Source: Mycolicibacter algericus DSM 45454 (lineage in GTDB: Bacteria > Actinomycetota > Actinomycetes > Mycobacteriales > Mycobacteriaceae). Taken from it: a stretch of 64,000 nt of DNA. Under the pieces are notes generated by a model. The model did not search any database, had not been told where the DNA came from, and was given only the letters and a program-made list of their open reading frames with translations. The stretch lies in the NCBI RefSeq assembly GCF_002086455.1, contig NZ_MVHC01000002.1, positions 124,001 through 188,000 of the forward strand. The letters run 5' to 3'. The position numbers and the translations under genes are program-made. The number at the start of each line of letters is the position of its first letter. Positions within the stretch are counted from its first letter, which is position 1. Below are positions 1 through 11,046 of the stretch, piece after piece.

Positions 1-473
1 GAGGCCGCATAGCCGTACATCCCCAGGCTGTCCTGGGCCCACATGTCGGCGTACTCGAACTCGGTGGCCGCGATCGCCGGGGTGTTCTGCCCCAAGATGT
101 TGGTCGCGGCCAGGCCCGCCAGCCGCGTCCGGTTCGCCGTCACCAGCGCCGGCGGCACGATCGCTAGACGGGCGTTCTCATAGGCGGCCGCCGCCGCGCG
201 GGCCTGACCGGCGGCGCGTTCGACCTGCCCCGCCGTTGCCGCCGCCCACTCGGCATACCGTGTCGCCGCAGCCGCCATCGCCGCCGACGCCCGGCCGGTC
301 CAACTTTCGCCCTGCAGGTCCGCGATCACCGAGAAGTAGCCGGCAGCAAATGTATTCAGTTGCGCCGCAAGAGCATCGTACGACGCCGCAGCAGCCAACA
401 GTGGGCCCGAGCCGGGACCGGCATAGATCTTCGCCGAGGTGACCTCGGGCGGGGACATTCCAAAATCCAACAC
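1..473 (-). CDS. PPE family protein, N-terminal part (cut by the window edge)
   Basis: About 157 residues of a PPE protein are visible; the rest lies outside the window. The reading starts at GTG 473 and gives [11 protein letters not shown], which puts Pro-Pro-Glu at residues 8-10 as in the family. A WxG motif (ESWTG) sits about 60 residues in, and the segment is Ala-rich and helical. PPE proteins normally pair with a PE protein through this N-terminal helical domain, bind EspG and leave through an ESX/type VII system. No PE gene is visible beside it, so its partner and subclass (SVP, PGRS-like, MPTR) are unknown. It lies downstream of htpG in the same orientation with a 312-bp gap, so it probably has its own promoter. 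The start could also be TTG 470, but GTG gives the canonical N-terminus. Confidence 0.9.
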   Translation of the reverse strand, partial: MLDFGMSPPEVTSAKIYAGPGSGPLLAAAASYDALAAQLNTFAAGYFSVIADLQGESWTGRASAAMAAAATRYAEWAAATAGQVERAAGQARAAAAAYENARLAIVPPALVTANRTRLAGLAATNILGQNTPAIAATEFEYADMWAQDSLGMYGYAA

Positions 474-785
474 GTCACACAACCCCTCTAGTTGCCGCTC
501 TATCGGCGACCAGCGGTGCCGGACTCACCCCGCGTTTGGAGTTCAGAGAGCTGAGCGACCAACGCTGGCTCTACCGGACCGGATCGTGTGGCGGCGTTGC
601 CGCCGATCAGTTCGACGTCCCTTCTTCGAAAATGTCACCGGCCTGGAAGAAATCTCCTTCTACCTGCCACCAGCGTCCCTGGCGAACCGGCCGCCCGCTA
701 TCCGATATGACTCCCAATCACAGGGGGAGACGACCTGTATACGCGCTCAGGCGCCCGCTACCGTCCGGTCCGCCGCCGGCTGAGC
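474..785. other. Gap between htpG and the PPE gene
   Basis: This 312-bp stretch separates the htpG stop from the PPE start, both on the minus strand. The small reading frames on the plus strand have no recognisable protein signature and run against the likely promoter and terminator area. A GGCGGC/GCCGCC stem with a 3-nt loop at 590-604 could end htpG transcription, but it has no T-tract. I see no RNA gene. Confidence 0.5.
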
Positions 786-2735
786 TCAGATGGTGCGGGC
801 CAACCGTTGCGCGAGCAGCTGGGCGAACCGCGCCGGGTCCTCCAGCGCCCCGCCCTCGGCCAACAGCGCTGTCCCGTAGAGCAACTCCGCGGTGTCGGCC
901 AACTCGGCATCTTCGCCGCGCTCACCGTGCGCCTGGCGCAGACCGGTCACCAGCGGATGAGCCGGGTTGAGTTCGAGGATCCGCTTACCGACCGGCACCT
1001 CCTGCCCGTTGGCGCGGTAGATACGCGCCAAGGCCGGGGTCATCTCGAAGGTGTCGGTGATCAGACAGGCCGGTGATTCGGTCAGCCGGGTGGACAACCG
1101 CACCTCTTTGACGTGCTCGGTCAGGGTCTGCTGCAGCCAGCCGATCAGGTCGGCGAACTCCTTTTCCTGCTCCTTGCGCTGCTCCTCGTGGGCGGTCTTG
1201 TCCTCCTCGGAGTCCAAGTCCACCTCGCCTTTGGCCGTCGACTGCAACGGCTTGCCGTCGAACTCGGCGACGGTGTTCACCCACAGCTCGTCAACCGGAT
1301 CGGTCAGCAGCAGCACCTCATAACCCTTGGCCTTGAACGCCTCCAGGTGCGGCGAACTCAGCAGCTGCTGAACCGACTCGCCGGTGGCGTAGAAGATCTG
1401 CTCTTGGCCGTCCTTCATACGTCCGACGTACTCGGCCAGCGTGGTCGGCTCCGACTCGCTGTGCGTTGAGGCGAATGAGCTGATCGCCAGCAGCGTCTCC
1501 TGGTTGTCGAAGTCGGAGAGCAGCCCTTCCTTGACGACGCGGCCGAACTCGGTCCAGAAGGTGCGGTAGTCCTCCGGCCGCTGGGACTGCAGCTCTTTGA
1601 TGGTGGACAGCACCTTCTTGGTCAGCCGCCGCCGGATCGCGTTGATCTGGCGGTCCTGCTGCAGGATCTCCCGGGACACGTTGAGCGACATGTCGGCCGC
1701 GTCCACCACGCCTTTGACGAACCGCAGGTACTCGGGCATCAGCTGGTCGCAGTCGCCCATGATGAAGACCCGTTTGACGTAGAGCTGCACACCGACCTGG
1801 GCGTCCCGGTTGAACAGGTCGAACGGGGCGTGCGACGGGATGAACAGCAGCGCCTGGTATTCGAAGGTGCCCTCGGCCTTCATCGCGATGACCTCGAGCG
1901 GGTCGTCCCAGGCGTGCGCGATGTGCTTGTAGAACTCTTTGTACTCGTCGTCAGACACTTCGTCTTTGGGTCGCGCCCACAGCGCCTGCATCGAGTTCAG
2001 CGTCGCCGTCTCGAGCGTGACAGTCTCTTCCCCGCCTTCTTCGGCCGGCGGGGTGCGGCGCTCGACCTGCATCCGAATCGGCCAGGCAATGAAGTCGGAG
2101 TACTTCTTGACCAGACCCCGAATCGTCCACTCCGCGGTGTAGTCGTGCAGCTCGTCCTCGGTGTCCTCGGGTTTGAGGTGCAAGGTGATCGCCGTGCCGC
2201 ACCGAGCTTGTCCATCGGCATCGATGGTTTCGATGGTGTAGGTGCCGTCGCCGCTGGACTCCCAGCGGATGGCCTCGCGGTGTCCGGCCTTGAGCGTGAC
2301 CATCTCGACGCGGTCGGCAACCATGAACACCGAGTAGAACCCGATGCCGAACTGGCCGATCAGCTCTTCGGATGCCGTTTCATTCTGGGCGTTGTGCGCT
2401 TCGCGCAGTTGCTCGCGCAGCTGCGCGGTGCCGGAGCGGGCCAAGGTGCCGATCAGGTCCACCACCTCATCGCGCGACATACCGATCCCGTTGTCGCGGA
2501 CGGTCAGCGTGCGGGCCGCCTTGTCCACCTCGATTTCGATGTGCAGGTCGGAGGTGTCGACATCGAGCTCCTTGTCGCGGAATGCCTCGAGTCGGAGCTT
2601 GTCGAGCGCATCGGAGGCGTTGGAGATCAGCTCGCGCAGGAACGCATCCTTGTTGGAGTAGACCGAGTGGACCATCAGATCCAGCAGTTGCCGGGCCTCG
2701 GCCTGAAATTCCAGCTGTTCAACACGCTCGCTCAT
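786..2735 (-). CDS. htpG: Molecular chaperone HtpG (Hsp90)
   Basis: 649-residue bacterial Hsp90, close to the family's usual length (M. tuberculosis Rv2299c is 647). The N-terminal GHKL ATPase domain (about residues 1-220) shows ELISNASDALDKL with the catalytic Glu and Asn, DNGIGM, and the glycine-rich lid motif GQFGIGFYSVF. Middle-domain sequence with NVSREILQ follows, then the C-terminal dimerisation domain; there is no MEEVD tail, as expected in bacteria. It is a cytosolic ATP-dependent chaperone. The ATG at 2735 gives the canonical start MSERVEQLEFQAEARQLLDL. The gene is divergent from the giant regulator at 2828, with 92 bp between the two starts. Confidence 0.98.
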   Translation of the reverse strand: MSERVEQLEFQAEARQLLDLMVHSVYSNKDAFLRELISNASDALDKLRLEAFRDKELDVDTSDLHIEIEVDKAARTLTVRDNGIGMSRDEVVDLIGTLARSGTAQLREQLREAHNAQNETASEELIGQFGIGFYSVFMVADRVEMVTLKAGHREAIRWESSGDGTYTIETIDADGQARCGTAITLHLKPEDTEDELHDYTAEWTIRGLVKKYSDFIAWPIRMQVERRTPPAEEGGEETVTLETATLNSMQALWARPKDEVSDDEYKEFYKHIAHAWDDPLEVIAMKAEGTFEYQALLFIPSHAPFDLFNRDAQVGVQLYVKRVFIMGDCDQLMPEYLRFVKGVVDAADMSLNVSREILQQDRQINAIRRRLTKKVLSTIKELQSQRPEDYRTFWTEFGRVVKEGLLSDFDNQETLLAISSFASTHSESEPTTLAEYVGRMKDGQEQIFYATGESVQQLLSSPHLEAFKAKGYEVLLLTDPVDELWVNTVAEFDGKPLQSTAKGEVDLDSEEDKTAHEEQRKEQEKEFADLIGWLQQTLTEHVKEVRLSTRLTESPACLITDTFEMTPALARIYRANGQEVPVGKRILELNPAHPLVTGLRQAHGERGEDAELADTAELLYGTALLAEGGALEDPARFAQLLAQRLARTI

Positions 2736-3460
2736 AAGTGCCGAATTTTACCGATGGCGTCGTGGCGCACCACGGCGGGCCGGGCCTTTACCGGATCTTG
2801 ACCGGGTGTTGAATCGCCTCGCCGACGATGGCTGACGTGACTACCATTCAAGCCGTGGAGCTGGGGGTTTTGGGACCTCTCCAGGCCCGGCGGGGACGGC
2901 GCCTCGGTCACAATACCGGGCGCCAAGCCGCGTGCGATCCTCAGCATGCTCGGGCTGCACGGCGGTGCTGTCGTGGCGGCCGAGACACTGATCGATCTCC
3001 TCTGGGGCGACGAGCCACCGCGCACCGCCGCCAAGGCCCTGCAGACCCACATCTCCGCACTGCGTCGGGCGCTGGGCGACGGCTTCGTGCTGACCGAAGG
3101 CACCGGCTGGATTCTCAGCACGACCGAGGTCGATGCCCCGCGTTACAAGCTGGCCACCCAACTGGGCCGTGACGCCGCGGCCGCCGGCGACACCACGCAA
3201 GCGGTCGTCTGCTTCGACGAGGCGTTGGCTTTGTGGCGCGGATCGCCCGAACTGCCCGATTCCCGCCGGGGAATCGCCGAGAAGACACGCTGGATCGAGG
3301 GGCAAGCCGCGCCTGGTCGAAGACCGCGCCGACGCCCTCCTCGCCACCGGACGGGCCGCGGAAATCGTCGGGGAACTCGAGGCTGCGGTCGCCGACGCAC
3401 CGTTGCGCGAGCGGCGATGGGGCCAGCTGATGCTCGCCCTCTACCGCGCCGGCCGACAGG

Positions 3461-6400
3461 GTGAGGCCCTGGGCGCCTATCAACGGGCGCGGGCACTGCT
3501 GGCCGATGAGCTCGGCGTCGACCCCGGCCCGGAACTCCGCCGCCTTGAGGCCGCCATCGTCGCCCAGGACACGGCGCTGGAATACCCGGTGGCACAGCCC
3601 CCCCTCGTCGGTGACACGCGCGGTGACCTTTTTGCTGACCGACATCGAGGGCTCGACTGCTGCGTGGGAAGCCGATGCGGGCGCGATGGCTGTTGCTTTG
3701 GCACGACACGACGAGCTCGCCGAACTTGTCGTCACGTCCCGCGGCGGCCGGCTGATCAAGACACGCGGTGAAGGCGACGCCACGTTCTCGGTCTTCGAAC
3801 GGCCATCAGCGGCGGCCGCCGCCGCGCTGGAACTGCAGGACGCGATCCGCCACGAGCCCTGGGCCCTGCAAGAGCCCATGCGTATCCGGATCGCATTGCA
3901 CACCGGCGAGGTGGAGCTGCGCGACGGCGACTACTTCGGCCGTGCGGTCAACCGCGCCGCCCGGCTGCGCTCGCTGGCCGTCGGCGGCCAGATCCTGTGC
4001 TCGGGCGCAACTGCCGAACTGGTCATCGACACACTGCCCGACGACGTGCTGCTCGCCGACCTCGGGATGCGTCAGCTCCGCAACCTGCCACGCCCGGAAC
4101 ACGTCTTCGAGCTCCGGCTGGAGCTCGCCGAGCGACCCGCGGAGACCAGCGATGCTACGCTGCAGCGGCCCGACCTTCCCGCGATACTGATCGGCCCCGG
4201 GCCGTTCGTGGGGCGCGGCCGCGAATTGGAGCGCCTCGCGTCGGCGTGGCAGACCACGCTCACCGTTGGCGTTCACGCGGTGCTGATCGCCGGTGAACCC
4301 GGTATCGGAAAGACCCGCTTGGCCGGGGAATGGTCTCGACAGGCCTACGAGCACGGCGCCGTGGTGCTGTATGGCCGATCCGACGAGGATCTCGGCGCGC
4401 CCTATCAGCCTTTCGCCGAGGCGCTGCGTTCGCTTGTGCCACGCATCGAAGCCAAACGGCTGCGGGGGCTGCGCGGTCTCGAAGCACTGCTTCCGCTGGT
4501 TCCCGGGCTGATCGATGTGCTGGCCGATCTGGTCACGCCACCCCGTGCCGACCCGGACACCGAACGTTACGCACTGTTCGACGCCGTCCTCGCGCTGTTG
4601 GAGCTGGCCGCCGCGAGCGCACCGGTCGTCCTGGTTCTCGACGACCTGCACTGGGCGGCCAAACCCACGCTGCTGTTGCTGCGGCATCTACTGCGCTTCG
4701 GTGACCACACCCGGGTGCAGGTCGTCGCGACGTACCGCAGCACCGACCTCGACCGCTCCCACCCGCTGGCGGCGATGCTCGCCGATCTGCACCGGGACGG
4801 CACCGCCGATCGCCTCGCGCTGGGCGGCCTCGACGAAGACGACGTGACCGCTTATGTCACCGAGGCCGGACATGATGACGAAGAACTCGCACGGGCGTTG
4901 GCGTCGGTCACCGGCGGCAACCCGTTCTTCCTGATCGAAGCGCTGCGCCATGTCGCCGAAAGCGGCGGCGTCTGGGATCCGAGTACCTTGCCGCAGGGTG
5001 TTCGTGAAGCCGTGAGCCGCCGGCTGTCCCGGCTTCCGGCGGAGACGAACAAGGCCCTTGCCGCGGCCGCGGTCATCGGCAGTCACTTCGCGTTGGACCT
5101 TGTCGAGCGGGTGGTCGACCAGGATCTCGTCGACGCGTTCGACGAGGCGCGCCAGGCCGGCATCGTCGTCGAAGAGCCCGGCGGCCGTTACCGGTTCAAC
5201 CACGCGATCGTCCGACAGTCGCTGCTTGCCGAGCTGGCGTCGGTGCGTCGCATGCGGCTGCACCAGCGCATCGCCGCGACGTTGGAGGGCGAGCCAGGTG
5301 CGGACGACGACCTGCTCGCGGAACTGGCGTATCACTACTTCGAATGCGCCTGGGCGGGCAATGCGGCCAAGGCCGTTGGTTACTGCCGGCGTGCCGCGGA
5401 CCAGGCGATGGCCCGCCTGGCCTATGAGGGTGCCGCCGATCTGTACGACCACGCCCTGCACGCACTGGAGGAGATCGATGACGAACTTCCCGACCGGGAC
5501 GAGCAGGCCGCGGAGCTGTTGATCTCGCGCTGCGAAGCGCTGCTGGCCGCGGGCGACGTGGCGTCGGCGGCCGGCGCGATTGCGCAATTGCAGGCAGCCA
5601 CAGTCGATTCGGCCCGTCTGGCAGCGTGGGCAACGTGCTTCGATGGCCAGCTCTCGATGCTGACCCACCCGGAACGGCTGGACAGCGTTGAGGCCGCCGT
5701 GGGGGCCGCCGCCGGCACCCTGGCTCAAGTTGCCGACGCCGCAGGCGAAGCCAAGGCGCACACCGTGCGTGCCGGGTGCCTTGCCCGCCTCGGTTGCATC
5801 GGCGACTGCGAGATCGCTTTGGACAACGCCCTCACCGCCGCGCGGCGCGCCGGTGACCACCGCCGGGTCAACGCCGTGCTGGCGGGTGCGCCGCTGGCGG
5901 CAATCTGGGGTCCCAACCCGGTTCCGCGGGCGGGTGGACGGTGCCTGGATGTGGTGCGGCTGTTACGAATCACCACCGATTCCCCGGCGGTCGAAGCCAC
6001 ATCGACCCGGTGCCAGGCGGTGTTGGAGGCATTTCGCGGCCGCGCCGAGGCGGCGCGGCGGATGATCGACTCGGCACGGCGCACGGTCACCGAACTCGGC
6101 CTGCGCCATGCGCTGCTCGAGGTTGAGCAGTTCGCCGGGATCGTCGAGCTTGTCATCGACGATCCCGCCGCGGCCGAGCCACATCTACGCAGGGCCTACA
6201 ACGGCTTTCGCCGCATGGGGTTAGATGCCGACACCGCTGAGACAGCGGCTTTGTTGGGTCGCACGTGTCTCGCGCTCGACCGGGGTGCCGAGGCCGCGGT
6301 CGGCCTGGCCGAGCGGACCGACGGCTTGGTCGATCACGGCGATGCGTGTCTGGCCCTGGCGACGGTGTTGAACGCCGCCGGCGATGAGGTCGGGGCGCGG

Positions 6401-8917
6401 GCCGCCGCCGAGCGCGCGGTGGACCTATACGAGCGGAAAGGGGCGGCAGCCCTTGCCGAGAAAGCGCGGCTGGCGCTGGGAGAGCGCGTCCCGCCACCCG
6501 CCGCGGATCGGCCCGAAGAGCCAGCAGTCGAATTGGACACCGCTGCCGTGCGAGTGGGCGAACACGTGATGGCTGCTATTCATCGGAAAGCCTGGGACGA
6601 GTTCGAGCGACTTTTCGCGCCCGACCTCGTCGTCGAGAGTCGCCGGAAAGTCGTCGGCCTTTCGCTGCCATCTGACGCGGTGCGACTGGTAATGCGGCGT
6701 GAACTCGAGGCGGGAGCGCAAATCGACCACGCCATGATCGCCGCACGAGGTGAGCGGCTCGCTTTATCCCACATGATCACGACCATTCCCGACGCGCGTC
6801 CCGGGGCGCCGCAGGACGAGCTGCTCCAGCTGTACGGCATCGATGAGGAGGGCCGCGTCACATTGCAGATCTGGTTCGACGTCGACGACATGGATGCCGC
6901 GATCGCCGAACTCGACGCCGCGTATGCCCGGTTGGAGGGCGAACGCGTGCCAGCGCGGCTGGAAAACGCGGCCGCGCGCGTATACCGGCGCAACCTGGCG
7001 CATTACGCCGCTCGCGACTGGGACGCGTTGTCAAAGACATTCGCGCAGAACATCGTCGAAGACGATCGTCGTCGAGTGGCCAATGCCGGTCTCCGACGAG
7101 GCAGAGACGCCGTCACCGCAGGAAACAGGGCACTGGCCGAGCTCGGGGTGACCTTCGCGCTAGACGCCATCGCGACCCGTGGAGAACGCCTCGCATTGAG
7201 TCATGGCCGAGCCTCGGCGGGCCAGCCCCCCGATGACTTCCACGGCGATCTCCTCGACGTGGCCGAAATCGACGCCGACGAACAGGTCGTGGCACACGTC
7301 ATATTCGAGGCCGATGACTTCGAGGCCGCCATCGCCGAACTCGACACCCGCTACCTCGCCGGCGAGGCCGCGACCTATGCACAGACGTGGTCAGCCCTGA
7401 CACAGACGTACGCCGCGGCGAACAGGAAACAACTCCAACTGACGCCGGACTGCGTCAACATCGATCACCGCCGACTCGCGACCATTGAGACCGGTCACCT
7501 GGCCGCGTACCTCCGCTCTTCATGGGACGACGCGCAGAACTTCGTCGTCTACATCGAGGCGGTGCACCGGCTCAGCGCACGCGGCGCGGTGTTCACCCAG
7601 GCAGCGCGTGGGACGTCAGACCGCGGCTTCGACGCCGAGTGGCGGGAAGTCATCGTTGCTACCTTCGACGGCGACCTGGTCAACCGCTGCGAGCAGTTCG
7701 ACGAGACAGACCTCGATACCGCGCTCGCGCGATTCGAAGAACTGCACCCGCGAGCCCGCCGCCTCGAGAACGCGGCAAGCCGAGTCTACGAACGTTTCCA
7801 GGCGTGTTTCTTGACCCGCGACTGGGACGCACTGCGTCAGATCCTCGCCGAGGATGTTTCCACCGACGACCGTCGTCGAGTCGTGAATGGCGGCTTTCAA
7901 CAGGGCCGTGATGCCGTAGTCGCCGAGCTGTCAGCCATCTCCGAGATCGGTTCGGAGACTCTGGATCTCGCGTTCGACGTCATCGCGATCCGCGGCGAGC
8001 ACCTGTTCCTCGGTCGTACCCGATACAGCGTCGGCGATGAGCGCTCGGGGGCCTTCCAGGTCGACAGCCTCGAAGTCCTCGAGATGGACGCCGCGAAGCG
8101 ACTCGTGGCCCGAGTCGGGTTCGACCTCGACGACATCGACGCCGCCTTCGCTGAGCTCGACGCGCGGTACCTGGCCGGCGAAGCCGCCGCCCACGCGCAA
8201 ACATGGCAGGCCATTACACGGCCCTACTCCGCGCTCGATCGCGGTGAAATGCCCGCCACCACCCCCGACTTTGTAGACACCGATCGTCGACCGCTGGCAG
8301 CGATCGGTCCCGGCGACCTGAAGGCATACCTCCGTTCCATGTTGGATGGCCTGGTCAGCCACAAACGTCACATCGAGGCCGTTCATAGCCTGACCGACCT
8401 CGGCGCGGTCGTCACTCATGTCTCCGAGGGCACGTCGCGCGAGGGCCTCGACGTCGAATGGCGGATGATCGCCGTCTACACGGTCGACGGAGATCTGCTC
8501 AGCGGCTGCGAGCTGTTCGATGAGGCAGACCTCGACGCCGCGCTCGCGAGGTTCGATCAGCTCGGAAGGCCAGTACCGCGGCTGGAGAATGCGGCCGCGC
8601 ACGTCTACCAGCGCATCCTGGCGCATTACGCTGCCCGCGACTGGGCCGCGCTGGCAGAAATCCTGGCCGAAGACTGTTCCTCCATGGATCGTCGTCCGGT
8701 GGTCAATGCCGGCCACCGACAGGGCAGAGACGCCATCGTCGCCGAAGTTGCAGCAATCGCCGAAGCCGGGCTGATCCTCACGTCAGACGTCATCGCGACC
8801 CGTGGAGAACATCTCGTCTTGTGCCGTGGACGTGCCTCCGAGGGGGCCGGCGACCCGATGCATTCCGCTCCGATCTCCTCGACGTGGTCGAGATCGATAC
8901 CAACGCACAGGTGGTAG
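3461..8917 (+). CDS. Main open segment of the giant regulator: cyclase, ATPase, TPR, NTF2 modules 1-6
   Basis: This is the longest uninterrupted frame of the giant gene. Real coding in this frame begins near 3605, after the C7 run; residues encoded before that are out of frame. The cyclase domain keeps both metal-binding Asp residues (LTDIEGST and GEGDA) and the Asn/Arg pair of NRAARL, so it could be catalytic. The STAND-type ATPase has intact Walker A and Walker B. Modules of the C-terminal array start near 6531, 6959, 7375, 7763, 8193 and 8582. The frame ends at 8917 with out-of-frame residues after the shift at 8857. An automated caller would probably report this part as an adenylate/guanylate cyclase or AAA protein on its own. 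Confidence 0.75.
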   Translation: MRPWAPINGRGHCWPMSSASTPARNSAALRPPSSPRTRRWNTRWHSPPSSVTRAVTFLLTDIEGSTAAWEADAGAMAVALARHDELAELVVTSRGGRLIKTRGEGDATFSVFERPSAAAAAALELQDAIRHEPWALQEPMRIRIALHTGEVELRDGDYFGRAVNRAARLRSLAVGGQILCSGATAELVIDTLPDDVLLADLGMRQLRNLPRPEHVFELRLELAERPAETSDATLQRPDLPAILIGPGPFVGRGRELERLASAWQTTLTVGVHAVLIAGEPGIGKTRLAGEWSRQAYEHGAVVLYGRSDEDLGAPYQPFAEALRSLVPRIEAKRLRGLRGLEALLPLVPGLIDVLADLVTPPRADPDTERYALFDAVLALLELAAASAPVVLVLDDLHWAAKPTLLLLRHLLRFGDHTRVQVVATYRSTDLDRSHPLAAMLADLHRDGTADRLALGGLDEDDVTAYVTEAGHDDEELARALASVTGGNPFFLIEALRHVAESGGVWDPSTLPQGVREAVSRRLSRLPAETNKALAAAAVIGSHFALDLVERVVDQDLVDAFDEARQAGIVVEEPGGRYRFNHAIVRQSLLAELASVRRMRLHQRIAATLEGEPGADDDLLAELAYHYFECAWAGNAAKAVGYCRRAADQAMARLAYEGAADLYDHALHALEEIDDELPDRDEQAAELLISRCEALLAAGDVASAAGAIAQLQAATVDSARLAAWATCFDGQLSMLTHPERLDSVEAAVGAAAGTLAQVADAAGEAKAHTVRAGCLARLGCIGDCEIALDNALTAARRAGDHRRVNAVLAGAPLAAIWGPNPVPRAGGRCLDVVRLLRITTDSPAVEATSTRCQAVLEAFRGRAEAARRMIDSARRTVTELGLRHALLEVEQFAGIVELVIDDPAAAEPHLRRAYNGFRRMGLDADTAETAALLGRTCLALDRGAEAAVGLAERTDGLVDHGDACLALATVLNAAGDEVGARAAAERAVDLYERKGAAALAEKARLALGERVPPPAADRPEEPAVELDTAAVRVGEHVMAAIHRKAWDEFERLFAPDLVVESRRKVVGLSLPSDAVRLVMRRELEAGAQIDHAMIAARGERLALSHMITTIPDARPGAPQDELLQLYGIDEEGRVTLQIWFDVDDMDAAIAELDAAYARLEGERVPARLENAAARVYRRNLAHYAARDWDALSKTFAQNIVEDDRRRVANAGLRRGRDAVTAGNRALAELGVTFALDAIATRGERLALSHGRASAGQPPDDFHGDLLDVAEIDADEQVVAHVIFEADDFEAAIAELDTRYLAGEAATYAQTWSALTQTYAAANRKQLQLTPDCVNIDHRRLATIETGHLAAYLRSSWDDAQNFVVYIEAVHRLSARGAVFTQAARGTSDRGFDAEWREVIVATFDGDLVNRCEQFDETDLDTALARFEELHPRARRLENAASRVYERFQACFLTRDWDALRQILAEDVSTDDRRRVVNGGFQQGRDAVVAELSAISEIGSETLDLAFDVIAIRGEHLFLGRTRYSVGDERSGAFQVDSLEVLEMDAAKRLVARVGFDLDDIDAAFAELDARYLAGEAAAHAQTWQAITRPYSALDRGEMPATTPDFVDTDRRPLAAIGPGDLKAYLRSMLDGLVSHKRHIEAVHSLTDLGAVVTHVSEGTSREGLDVEWRMIAVYTVDGDLLSGCELFDEADLDAALARFDQLGRPVPRLENAAAHVYQRILAHYAARDWAALAEILAEDCSSMDRRPVVNAGHRQGRDAIVAEVAAIAEAGLILTSDVIATRGEHLVLCRGRASEGAGDPMHSAPISSTWSRSIPTHRW

Positions 8918-11046
8918 CACGCGTCATATTCGATATCGATGACTTCGATACCGCCATCGAGGAGCTTGATATCCGGTATCTCGCCGGGGAGGCGGCGGCC
9001 CATTCGGATGTCTGGTCAACCGTTGCAGCTAGCTACGCAGCACTCAACCGGCATGAGCTGCCGTTGACCACGCCGGATTGTGTCAATGCCGACCACCGAA
9101 GGGAGACAGCCTTCGGGCCGGGTGATGTGACCGCATACATCCAAGGCGGGTGGGATACCGAGCAAGACATCGATATATACGTCGAGCAGGTGCATCGACT
9201 GAGTGGCATGGGAGCGGTCGTCACGTACGTGGCGCGGGAGACCTCGCATGAGGGGCTTGCCGCCGAGTGGCGCGGCGTCGCGGTCTTCACGGTCAACGGC
9301 GAGAAAATCAACCGCACTGAGGTATTCGACGGGTCAGACCTCGACGCCGCACTCGCCCGGTTTGACCAACTCAGTGCGCCGGTACGTCGGCTGGAAAACG
9401 CGGCGAGCCAAGCGTACGAGCACTTCCGGGCATATTTCGCTACCCGCGACTGGGACGCCATGGCGGAGCTACTGACCGTCGACACGTCTGTCTACGACCA
9501 TCGACGGGTCGTCAACGCCGAAATCCAGCGCGGTCGGGACGGCGAAATCGCGAACATGCAGGCCTTCGCCGACATCGACGCGACGAGAAGTACATCGATG
9601 GTCCTCGCGACTCGAGGTGAACGCCTTGTCCTCTGCCGGACGTGTATCTCGGACGAAGACCACCAAGCTGGAGGGTTCCGCATCGAGCTGCTCATTGTCG
9701 TCGAAACCAACGCCGACAAACGGATCCTGGCACGCGTCGCGTACGACCCCGATGACATCGATGCCGCCTTCGGCGAACTCGAGACACGGTATCTCGCTGG
9801 TGAAGCCGCCGCGTTCGCACACACGCGGTCGGTGATCGCCCAGATCTACGCCGCATACAACCGGCACGAACTCCCGGCAGCAGACTGGATCAACGTCGAC
9901 CACCGGCGGAGCACGCCGTTTGCGACCGGCGACGTAACCGCCGTCATCCGCGCGTGGCGGGAACTCACACCGGACTTCAGCATGCACATCGAGACCGTGC
10001 ACCGGTTGAACAATTTCGGAGCGGTGATCACCCATACGTCATCTGGGACCTCGCAAGAAGGCTTCGACGCCGAGTGGCGACAGATCCAACTGCTGACCGT
10101 CGAAGGCGACCGGATCAATCGCTGCGAAATCTTCGACGAGGCAGACCTCGATGCCGCGCTGGCTCGGTTCGACGAACTCAGCGCGCAAACGCGGCAACTG
10201 GAGAACGCCGCGACCCGGGCCTGCGCACACGCAGCCGACGCATACAACCGTCGTGACGGGGCTGCGCTGTTCGCGCTCACGAGCGCGGACAGCCGACTTG
10301 ACGACCGACGAAAAGGCCTGCGCGACACACATGAGGGTGCAGAAGTACAGAAAGTCGTTGCTGTCACGTTGGAGACGACACCCGGCAGTTGGCGGATGGA
10401 GATCCGGCCCATCGCGACCAGAGGGTCTCGCCTGGCCCTGACCCGCAGGAGCTACCGCGACAGCGATGATCCCGATCAGGCGGTCACCGTCGACCTGTTG
10501 AGTGTCGTGGAAGTCGGCGCCGACGGCCTGATGAACCACACCGTGACTTTTGATCCCGAAGATTTCGACGCCGCCGTCGCGGAGCTCGACGCCCGCTACC
10601 TCGCCGGCGAAGCGGCCGCCCACGCGCACACCTGGTCAATCGTCATGGGCGCCTACGCCGCTCTGAACCGACACGAGATCGCCCCGACGACGCCGGATTG
10701 GGTGAACATCGACCACCGTCGCGGTGCAGCTTTCGAGCCCGGCGACATGGTTCCGTATCTCCAGGCCGCCTGGGACGACTCCCCTGACACCAGGATGTAC
10801 ATCGCAGCGGTGCATCGCCTCAGCGACATCGGAGCGGTAATTACCCATGTGGCACGCGGGATTTCGCAAGACGGCTTCGACGCCGAATGGCGCGATGTCA
10901 CGCTGATGACCCTTGACGGCGATTCGTTCGATCGTTCCGAGCTGTTCAACGAGGCAGACCTCGACGCCGCACTCGCTCGATTCGATGAATTGCACCAGCA
11001 CATCGACGACGCGGTCGGCCCAAGCGGGCACTCGTCATTGTCCGAG
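6959..11046 (+). repeat. Five tandem ~810-bp coding repeats, each an A-B pair of NTF2-like modules
   Basis: The repeat unit begins with LENAA at 6959, 7763, 8582, 9391 and 10198, so the units are 804, 819, 809 and 807 bp apart. Each unit encodes an A module (about 140 residues, ending near RYLAGEAAA) and a B module (about 130 residues, ending DAALARFDEL). A lone, more diverged module precedes the array from about 6531. Copies are similar at protein level but clearly diverged, so this is an old duplication series and not a recent assembly artefact. The fold assignment (NTF2/SnoaL-like) is my inference from length and pattern. Confidence 0.75.

Noticed and set aside
1830..2801. 323-residue plus-strand open frame over htpG
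   Set aside because: It runs antisense through a complete, well-conserved htpG, has no protein-family pattern and is of the kind that long GC-rich genes produce on their opposite strand.
2889..3604. Programmed ribosomal frameshifting in the giant gene
   Set aside because: Three shifts within 0.7 kb all need compensation for an extra base, and no slippery heptamer with a following pseudoknot is evident. Sequence error or gene decay is simpler.
6959..11046. CRISPR array or satellite DNA
   Set aside because: The repeats are 810 bp, coding and diverged at DNA level; there are no short identical repeats with spacers.
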